From: JAKQHY01 sp034429475
GTDB taxonomy: Bacteria; Chloroflexota; Anaerolineae; B4-G1; SLSP01
Direction of reading: 5' to 3'
NCBI GenBank assembly: GCA_034429475.1
Contig: DAOUGD010000337.1
Span: forward strand, 1 to 19,275
Length of the DNA stretch: 19,275 nucleotides
Part shown: positions 5,967-11,917 of the stretch, piece by piece
Layout of the letters: each line of letters begins with the position of its first letter
Position numbering within the stretch: the first letter of the stretch is position 1
Notes under the pieces: model-generated
What the model was told of the DNA's origin: nothing
Databases searched by the model: none
What the model saw: only the letters and a program-made list of their open reading frames with translations
Position numbers and translations under genes: made by a program

Positions 5967-8900
5967 TTATCCGCGCAAATAGCGTGTCATCAGCGACAGC
6001 CCAAACAGCTCACGTTCTGCGTCTGTCAGCTCGCGGACGACGCAATGCTCACGGGCGTAAGCTATCAACGCTTCCAGCGATGTCCACGTGGGGAACACTT
6101 TCAGGGGGCTGTGGAAGGCGCCGGCGACGAGGCGCGTCTCGTCAGGCGACAGGGCGACGTCGGCGAAATACCCCAAATCGTAACAGAGCAGTTCCACGCC
6201 GGTGGCCGCGTCCCATACCCGCACGGTGTTGTCCCCGCCGGTGAAGAGGCGCTCCCCGCTGCGCGACCAGACGATCACCCACACGTCGCTGGTATGCCCG
6301 GTGAAGGTCACGAGTTCCGTGCCGGCGGCGACGTCCCATATTCTTCCCACACCGTCGCTGCTGTGGGTGGCGAGGCGTTTTCCGTCCGGCGACCAGGCCA
6401 CCACCGTTACGCTGAACTCGGCGGCTGAATGGAACAGCGTTCTGATGACCTGACCGGTCGCCGCGTCCCAGAGCTTGACGGCGCCGTCGCGGCTGCCGGT
6501 GGCGATGGTTCGCCCATCTGGCGACCACCTGGCGCTGCATACCCCGCCCGCGTGCCCCCGGAAGACGAGCAGTTCCGCGCCGGTGGCCGCGTCCCACACC
6601 CTGGCGGTAGCGTCACCCTCGCCGCCGATGACGAGGCGTTGGCCGTCGGGCGCCCATCCCCCGCCGAACACGTAGCCGGAATGACCGAAGAGGGTCAGAA
6701 CTTCCTGGCCGGACGTGGTATCCCACACCCTGGCGCTCGGTTTGTCGGGGGCGGCCTCCCAGATATTGAGGGTCAGGAGTCGGCTGCCATCGGGCGACCA
6801 ACCCGGCAGAGGGAAGAGCACGCTCTCCGCGCCGCGCAGCACCAGCAACTCCGCGCCGGTGTCCGCGTCCCAGACCCTGGCCGTGCCGTTGTGGAAGCCG
6901 CTGGCGATGCGGTCGCCTCTGGGCGACCACGCCACGCCGCCTTCCTGGTCTGCCAGCCCGGTGATCGTGAGCAGGGCCGGGTCCGGTTCCCACACCCTGG
7001 CCGTGCCGTCGTAGCTGGCCGTGAGGAGGCGTTTGCCTGAGGGCGACCACGCGGCGGTCCGAATCCCGGCGGTGTGGCCGAAGAGGGCGAAGCGTTCCTC
7101 CCCGGTCGCGGCGTCCCAAATCTTGACGCCGCCGTCCTGGCTGATGGTGGCAAGGTGGCGGCCATCCGGCGACCATACCGCTTGATGGACGACGTCCGTA
7201 TGCCCGGCGAGGGTGAACAGCACTTTCCCGTACGTCGGCGACGACGCTGCCGTATCCCATAGCTGCGCCGCGCCCTCCGTGAATCCGGTGGCGGCGAGAC
7301 GATCCCCCGTGGGCGACCAGACCGGCTGGCGTACCGGCGCGTGCTGGTTGGCGAGCGTGAGCACTTCCACGCCGGTCTTGGCATCCCACACTTTGGCCGC
7401 GCCCTCATTGCCGGCGGTGACGAGGCGCGCGCCGTCCGGCGACCACGCCGCCCACCAGATTTGATCGGTGTGACCGGAAAGCGTGAGCACTTCCTGGCCC
7501 GTCCGGGCCTCCCAGACGCGGGCGGTGTGGTCCGCGCTGCCGGTGAGGAGGCGCTCCCCGGTGGGCGACCAGACCGCCACGTTCACCCGATCGGTGTGCC
7601 CCGCCAGCGTCAGGCGCAGCGCGCCTGTGGCCGCATCCCAAACGTGGGCCGTAGCGCCGTGGGCGGTGAGGAGTTGGTCTCCCGCCGGCGACCACAGCGC
7701 GACATTCGCCGCAGATGGCTGCGCCAGGGTGAGTAACTCCGCGCCGGCGCTGGCGTCCCACACTTTCACGGCGCCGTCGCCGCCGATGGTAGCGATGCGC
7801 GTCTCTGAAGGCGACCACGCCGCCGCGACTACCCCGTCTTTGTGACTGGCGAGGGTCAACCACGCTGCGCCGGTGCGCGCGTCCCATACTTTGGCCGCGC
7901 CGTCGCGGCTGGCGGTGAGGATGCGCGCGCCATCCGCCGACCAGTGGGCCGCGTTGACCGTCGCGCCGTGCCGCAAAATCAGGCGCAACCGGCTGCCGAG
8001 CGCGGCCTGACCCAGGGCGCGTTCTGCCTGCCAGGTGTACGGGTAGTTTTCCAATGCCTCCAGCGCCAGCAGTACCCCGCGTTCGGGAAACCGGCCCTGG
8101 AGTTCCAGCAGCGCTTGAGACGCCAATCCGATGCTGATCTGGGTCAGCTCGCGCTGGCGCTGGGCTTCTTGTTCGGCCTTCCGCTGCTTCCGCAGCTCGA
8201 TGCTGGCCTGGATAAAGCCGCTTTCGGCGGCGCTCAGATCGGCCGGCCTTTGCGCCAGCCAGGATTCGGCTTCGGCCAGAACGACGCCCCGCAGCAGCGC
8301 GCCTGCGTCTTGGGCGCTGATCTCCCACTGGTACAGGGCCGCCCGCAGCCGTTCTTGCCAGGTGCGGAAGGCGCGGTCGGCGTCCATCCAGGTGTGCAGT
8401 TGCTCCCAGTGGCCGATCAGCGCCTCATGCACCACCTCCACGGTCTCGTGTCCCGTGGCGGGATCGCGGCTCGTCACCACCAGACGTTTTTCCGCCAGAT
8501 ATTGCACCAACGGCCAGTTCTCCGCGCCGATTTCGGCCTGCGTGGCGACCCGGCGGGTGTCGCCCGTGCCTTCCCCCGGCTGCACCAGTTGGACAAAGAT
8601 GTGTTGAATCTTCTCGCGTTCTTGCTGGGCCAATCCGTCATGCACCTGTTGAGCGTAGCGCGCCAGCGCACCCTCCACCCGTCCGATTTCCTCGTAGGTC
8701 CGGTGGGTCATCCACCCCTGGTCGAGCCGTTCCCACAACAGGGTCAGGGCAAATTCCAGCAGCGGCAGGGCGCCCGGTTCGTTGCTCACGTCGTCCAGCA
8801 GACGCTCCGCCAGTCCGGCTTCCAGCAGCGCGCCCTGTTTCTCGGCCGGTTTTTCGATGACCGCCCGCAGGCCTTCCCGCGTCATCGGCCCCAACAGCAG

Positions 8901-10337
8901 GGATGAGGTTTGCAGCACTTCGACGAAAGCGCGGTGGGTCAACGCCTGGCCCATGAAGTCAGCCCGCATGGTCAGCAAGAGCGCCAATGCCGCATCCCGC
9001 CTTTCCGCGGCGCGCTGCGCCGCCGTCAGCAGCGCGTCCAGAAACCGCTGGCGGACGTCGGCCCGCGGGCAAAGCGTGTACAGTTCCTCGAATTGATCCA
9101 CCAGTAGCAGCAGGCGGTGTGCGTCGGCGCTCTTCTCCCGCGCCCGCTCTGCGAGGTCGTCGAGGGTGAGGGTGCCTTGACTGAGGGCTTCGGCCAGTTG
9201 GCGGACTTTGGCCGACCGGCTGGCCCTATCCAGACGCGGCTCCAGGTGAGGGGAAAGGGCCGCCGCGAGCGCGTGAAAGGGCTGGCTGCCGGGGCGCAGG
9301 GCGGCGACGCGCCAGTTCCCTGCCGCGTGCAGTCTGGGCAACAACCCGGCGAACACGACCGACGATTTGCCCGATCCCGACGGGCCGACCAGTACCGTCA
9401 CCGGCCGCTGTGTTTGCACGGCCTCCATCAATCGCGTGGTGAATGTCTCGCGTCCAAAGAAGAAGGACGCATCCGCCGCCTGAAATGCGGCCAGTCCCCG
9501 GTAAGGGCACGCTCCGACGGTTTTACTTTCACGGCCCAGGTGCGCGGCGATGAGAGCCGGGGCGACGGGCAGGTCTCCCTTGCGCAGGCGCTCGTCCATT
9601 TCTTGCGTTCTTTCCGCCGGTTCCACGCCCAACGCTTCTTGCAGAATTTGAACGCAGGTCTGGTACTGGCGCAGGGCCGCGGAACGATCGCCGGCCCAGG
9701 CGTACAATTCCATCAGCGCGCGATGCGCCGCTTCACGCAGCGGATCCCGCGCCAGCCAGCGATGGGCGATGGCGATGGCAGCCTGGAAATCTCCTCGGAG
9801 ACTGTAGCCTCGCACAAGCCGCTCCAGCGTCTCTTCCAATTCCAATCGTAGATGTTCCCGCTCGGCCAACATCCACTCCTCGAACAGCGGGGCGTCGGCG
9901 ACGTAGAACCCATCGAGGAAGTCGCCCTGGACCAGATCGGCGGTTTCTTTGAGGGCGATCAGGTCTTCCGGGGCCGGCGCTGCGGCGGTTGAGCCATCCC
10001 ACTGCACGCCGGAGAGCTGGGCGGCGCGACGCTCGCAGTCCACGTAGAGCGGCATGTCCCGATGGAGGGCGACGGTCTGATGGGTGATGTCCAAATAGGG
10101 GCCGATGAGTTGGCGCAGGTTCGTGAGGGCGTTACGGAGGCTGCTTTTGGCGGCGTTCTCAGGCCGGTCGCTCCACAGGAGGCCGGCCAGGCTTTCGCGG
10201 GTGTGAGGATGGTCGGTAGCGGCCAGGTAGAAGACCAACGCCTGCGCCTTGCTGGACACAAAGCCGGTGACCGGTTCGCCATCCAGGGAGATGGCGGGGT
10301 CGCCCAGCAGGGTGATACGTAGCTCTTTCGTCGCCAC
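5967..10337 (-). CDS. SARP/BTAD-nSTAND1-WD40 transcriptional regulator
   Basis: A giant 1456-residue signalling protein. Residues about 5-97 form an OmpR-like winged helix of SARP type (LRITLLGDPAISLDG, SSLRNALTNLRQLIG), and about 100-250 a BTAD helical-repeat domain (YQTCVQILQEALGVEP at its end). From about 274 (CPYRGLAAF, FFFGRE) comes an nSTAND1 NTPase with Walker A GPSGSGKSS (Lys324) and Walker B LLLLVDQFEELY (Asp414). A short coiled region near 716-730 leads into 14 WD40 units (about 785-1420), enough for two seven-bladed propellers. The C-terminal LTDAEREL tail is usual for this class. Such STAND proteins are thought to switch on NTP-dependent oligomerisation after ligand binding to the repeats. 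Here the output domain is DNA-binding, so a MalT-like activator role is likely. The GTG at 10337, 7 nt after AAGGG, is preferred; the longer frame to 10421 reads through a low-complexity repeat. The ligand is unknown. Confidence 0.9.
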   Translation of the reverse strand: MATKELRITLLGDPAISLDGEPVTGFVSSKAQALVFYLAATDHPHTRESLAGLLWSDRPENAAKSSLRNALTNLRQLIGPYLDITHQTVALHRDMPLYVDCERRAAQLSGVQWDGSTAAAPAPEDLIALKETADLVQGDFLDGFYVADAPLFEEWMLAEREHLRLELEETLERLVRGYSLRGDFQAAIAIAHRWLARDPLREAAHRALMELYAWAGDRSAALRQYQTCVQILQEALGVEPAERTQEMDERLRKGDLPVAPALIAAHLGRESKTVGACPYRGLAAFQAADASFFFGRETFTTRLMEAVQTQRPVTVLVGPSGSGKSSVVFAGLLPRLHAAGNWRVAALRPGSQPFHALAAALSPHLEPRLDRASRSAKVRQLAEALSQGTLTLDDLAERAREKSADAHRLLLLVDQFEELYTLCPRADVRQRFLDALLTAAQRAAERRDAALALLLTMRADFMGQALTHRAFVEVLQTSSLLLGPMTREGLRAVIEKPAEKQGALLEAGLAERLLDDVSNEPGALPLLEFALTLLWERLDQGWMTHRTYEEIGRVEGALARYAQQVHDGLAQQEREKIQHIFVQLVQPGEGTGDTRRVATQAEIGAENWPLVQYLAEKRLVVTSRDPATGHETVEVVHEALIGHWEQLHTWMDADRAFRTWQERLRAALYQWEISAQDAGALLRGVVLAEAESWLAQRPADLSAAESGFIQASIELRKQRKAEQEAQRQRELTQISIGLASQALLELQGRFPERGVLLALEALENYPYTWQAERALGQAALGSRLRLILRHGATVNAAHWSADGARILTASRDGAAKVWDARTGAAWLTLASHKDGVVAAAWSPSETRIATIGGDGAVKVWDASAGAELLTLAQPSAANVALWSPAGDQLLTAHGATAHVWDAATGALRLTLAGHTDRVNVAVWSPTGERLLTGSADHTARVWEARTGQEVLTLSGHTDQIWWAAWSPDGARLVTAGNEGAAKVWDAKTGVEVLTLANQHAPVRQPVWSPTGDRLAATGFTEGAAQLWDTAASSPTYGKVLFTLAGHTDVVHQAVWSPDGRHLATISQDGGVKIWDAATGEERFALFGHTAGIRTAAWSPSGKRLLTASYDGTARVWEPDPALLTITGLADQEGGVAWSPRGDRIASGFHNGTARVWDADTGAELLVLRGAESVLFPLPGWSPDGSRLLTLNIWEAAPDKPSARVWDTTSGQEVLTLFGHSGYVFGGGWAPDGQRLVIGGEGDATARVWDAATGAELLVFRGHAGGVCSARWSPDGRTIATGSRDGAVKLWDAATGQVIRTLFHSAAEFSVTVVAWSPDGKRLATHSSDGVGRIWDVAAGTELVTFTGHTSDVWVIVWSRSGERLFTGGDNTVRVWDAATGVELLCYDLGYFADVALSPDETRLVAGAFHSPLKVFPTWTSLEALIAYAREHCVVRELTDAERELFGLSLMTRYLRG

Positions 10338-10352
10338 TTCTTTTCCCTTGAA

Positions 10353-10380
10353 AATAGCAAATAGCGAATAGCAAATAGCG
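10353..10380. repeat. Four-copy 7-nt tandem repeat in the STAND gene leader
   Basis: AATAGCA, AATAGCG, AATAGCA and AATAGCG (10353-10380) lie a few bases upstream of the STAND gene's AAGGG Shine-Dalgarno sequence (10349-10345 on the minus strand). A perfect alternating heptamer is prone to copy-number change by strand slippage, which would alter the leader of this mRNA. Confidence 0.8.
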
Positions 10381-10382
10381 AC

Positions 10383-10438
10383 GTAACGCAAACTTCGGTT
10401 TGTCGGTTTGCCAATGGACAAACTAAAGTTTGTGTTAC
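10383..10438. repeat. Two-hairpin palindromic element, second copy of the 2949-2995 architecture
   Basis: GTAAC (10383-10387) pairs with GTTAC (10434-10438); after one G/T position the complementarity continues through CAAACTT/AAGTTTG. Inside are two hairpins: CAAAC-TTCG-GTTTG (10389-10402) and CAAACT-AA-AGTTTG (10419-10432). The arrangement, including an ACTTC-type first hairpin and an ACTAAAGT second hairpin, matches the inner part of 2926-3019 although the stems differ. Confidence 0.65.
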
Positions 10439-10482
10439 ATTTTCATTCAGCCGTTGGTGAACCGCCGGCTAAGGGTGAATTT
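10438..10482 (-). repeat. Diverged single copy of a dispersed GGTTCACC repeat
   Basis: On the minus strand this stretch reads AAATTCACCCTTAGCC, then GGCGGTTCACC, and ends in ATGAAAATG. It follows the same order as the left part of the tandem repeats at 15685 and 15804 (GAATTC..., GGTTCACC..., CGG...GATGAAAAT). By-eye identity is moderate. Confidence 0.4.
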
Positions 10483-10588
10483 CTTGACTGATGGGTAGAG
10501 ATGGTTGCGAAGTCAGCGTGATGAGGTCATTATAGGCCCGTTTTGTTGCGAGGTGAAATTGCTGCTGATGCCGCTTCCATGAGGATAG

Positions 10589-10615
10589 CCTCAACGGATT
10601 GACCGGATTGAACGG
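10589..10615 (-). repeat. 27-nt 9-nt-period repeat, second copy of 135-161
   Basis: The minus-strand reading differs from 135-161 at three positions (CCGTTCAAT, CCGGTCAAT, CCGTTGAGG). Both copies lie in intergenic DNA upstream of a gene with a strong Shine-Dalgarno sequence. Confidence 0.65.
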
Positions 10616-10652
10616 AAAAATATTCTTATCAGCCGGCGAATTCGTTTGCGGG

Positions 10653-10684
10653 TTAACGATCTCTTAACGCTCGTTTTGTATCAT
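10653..10684 (+). promoter_or_regulatory. Candidate SARP/OmpR-type operator and promoter of the esterase gene
   Basis: Heptamers TTAACGA (10653-10659) and TTAACGC (10664-10670) are separated by 4 nt, giving an 11-nt pitch; identity extends over 8 of 9 bases. Eight base pairs after the second comes TATCAT (10679-10684), 5 of 6 matches to a -10 box. No good -35 box exists. Start of transcription near 10691 would leave a leader of about 15 nt carrying the GGAGGTGA Shine-Dalgarno sequence at 10695-10702. This matches the described layout of SARP-activated promoters. Confidence 0.5.
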
Positions 10685-10705
10685 ACTGATAAAAGGAGGT
10701 GAGCC

Positions 10706-11743
10706 ATGAAAGACTCAAAGATTTCGCTGTTTGTGTTGTGGCTGGCAGTGCTGCTCGCTGCTGTATTGATGACCGGGTGTGCATCCCAGGCCAGCATTGC
10801 CGAGGTGAAGGCGACGGACACACCGCCAGTTGTCGCGGTCGAGCCGACGGCTGCGCCCACGCCGGTCCCGCCGACGGCCGCGCCTTCGCCGACTGTGAAG
10901 CCCAAGGCCGACTGGACCTCTTACACCGCCGTTCCAAATGCGGAAGTTCAGTATGTTGACGACGGCGCCCGGCGGCACCGGCTCGATGTGTATTTGCCGA
11001 AGGAAGGCGAAGGGCCGTTTCCGACCGTTCTGGCGATCCACGGGGGCGGTTTTCAGGCCGAAAGCAAATACAACTACTCCCGGTACGCGAGTTATTTCAC
11101 GAGCCTGGGCTACGCGCTGGTGGCGACGAACTACCGGTTTGTGCCGATGAATACCTATCCGGCGCAAGTGCAGGATGCGTTCTGCGCGCTGGCCTGGATT
11201 CACGCCAACGCCGCTACCTACGGCTTCGATACGGAGCACATCGCCGCCATCGGCGAGTCGGCGGGCGGGTATCTGGTGGCGATGCTGGGCACGGTGGATG
11301 ATCCCACGCCTTACCTGGAAGGCTGTCCGTCCGCGCTGCCGGAGAAGGATTGGATTCAAGGTGTCATCCCTATCTATGGCCTCTTTGATTATACAAACTT
11401 GACCGACTATCCAGAAGCGGGTGTTCAGGGATGTCTGGAGCCATATTTGGGAACCACAATCGGCGAAGCCTCCGCAGACTTCCTGAAAGAGGTATCGCCC
11501 ATCTCCTGGGTGAATGGCAATGAGCCGCCTTTTTTGATCACCTATGCCCTGTCGGACACCTTGATTCCAATGCAGGCGTCAGAAGCCTTTGCTGCCAAAT
11601 TGGAGGAAGCCGGGGGTGACGTGACCTTGAAGCTTATGGAAGCATGGCACGGTCACTTCACCGACGACCCGCTTACGACCGATGCGAACGTCCAGACGCA
11701 GGAGGCCATTGCGGCTTTTCTTACGAAAGTGTTTGGGAAGTGA
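10706..11743 (+). CDS. Lipoprotein alpha/beta-hydrolase (carboxylesterase, BD-FAE/acetyl-esterase type)
   Basis: A 345-residue surface lipoprotein esterase. A signal peptide ends in the lipobox LMTGC with Cys25 as lipidation site. A Pro/Thr/Ala linker (about 38-66) spaces the catalytic domain from the membrane. The hydrolase fold shows the oxyanion motif HGGG (112-115), nucleophile Ser185 in GESAGG, acid Asp284 (ALSDTLIP) and His315 or His317 in AWHGHF. Family members remove acetyl, feruloyl or similar short esters from xylan and other polysaccharides, and some act on xenobiotic esters. The substrate here is not determined. GGAGGTGA at 10695-10702 is a near-perfect Shine-Dalgarno sequence. 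It is divergent from the STAND regulator and has a repeat-containing candidate activated promoter. Together with GH44 it suggests extracellular polysaccharide breakdown. Confidence 0.88.
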   Translation: MKDSKISLFVLWLAVLLAAVLMTGCASQASIAEVKATDTPPVVAVEPTAAPTPVPPTAAPSPTVKPKADWTSYTAVPNAEVQYVDDGARRHRLDVYLPKEGEGPFPTVLAIHGGGFQAESKYNYSRYASYFTSLGYALVATNYRFVPMNTYPAQVQDAFCALAWIHANAATYGFDTEHIAAIGESAGGYLVAMLGTVDDPTPYLEGCPSALPEKDWIQGVIPIYGLFDYTNLTDYPEAGVQGCLEPYLGTTIGEASADFLKEVSPISWVNGNEPPFLITYALSDTLIPMQASEAFAAKLEEAGGDVTLKLMEAWHGHFTDDPLTTDANVQTQEAIAAFLTKVFGK

Positions 11744-11770
11744 TGTAGAATTCAGATCAGGCTCAAAATC

Positions 11771-11796
11771 CAGGATTATCGCAAGCGATAACCCTG
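11771..11796 (+). terminator. Hairpin after the esterase gene
   Basis: CAGG-A-TTATCGC (11771-11782) and GCGATAA-C-CCTG (11785-11796) form 11 base pairs with one mismatch and a 2-nt loop. It lies 28 bp after the esterase stop. No T-tract follows, so its strength as a terminator is doubtful. Confidence 0.35.
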
Positions 11797-11805
11797 CTCC
11801 TCAAT

Positions 11806-11857
11806 TTGATCGCTTGTTGATCGCTTCTTGAACGCTTTCTCGAACATCTTTTGAGCG
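11806..11857 (+). promoter_or_regulatory. Direct-repeat array on an 11-nt pitch upstream of the metalloprotease gene
   Basis: Three consecutive 11-nt units are TTGATCGCTTG (11806-11816), TTGATCGCTTC (11817-11827) and TTGAACGCTTT (11828-11838). Related heptamers follow: TCGAACA (11840-11846, pitch 12) and TTGAGCG (11851-11857, pitch 11). One repeat per helical turn on the same DNA face is what multimeric SARP or OmpR-like regulators need. A weak -10-like GATACG begins at 11865. I read the array as a cooperative operator. Confidence 0.5.
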
Positions 11858-11917
11858 GCCGCCAGATACGCTGAGAGCAAAGACTGGTAAGGCTGTACTC
11901 GTTTAGGAGGTGTTTCG

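Larger units (their letters stand above)
10338..10705. other. Divergent intergenic region between the STAND regulator and the esterase lipoprotein
   Basis: This 368-bp region has no gene. From left to right it holds a four-copy heptamer repeat (10353-10380), a two-hairpin palindromic element (10383-10438), a diverged copy of a dispersed GTTCAC-containing repeat (10438-10482), a 27-nt 9-nt-period repeat (10589-10615) and the esterase promoter with its direct repeats (10653-10684). The STAND gene's own promoter is not recognisable and may lie between 10486 and 10590. Confidence 0.7.

Noticed and set aside
10338..10421. 28-codon N-terminal extension of the STAND gene
   Set aside because: It translates the heptamer repeat and palindrome, has no Shine-Dalgarno sequence, and the GTG at 10337 is correctly spaced after AAGGG directly before the conserved SARP domain.
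11776..11880. Minus-strand frame spelling a coding-like helix (LAAAQKMFEKAFKKRSTSD...YRLR)
   Set aside because: It looks like a protein C-terminus, but it lies in the 11-nt-period repeat array and hairpin, continues into the signal-peptide codons of the opposite gene and has no good start. The 11-nt period favours an operator. A protein search with these residues would reverse this if it gave a clear family match.
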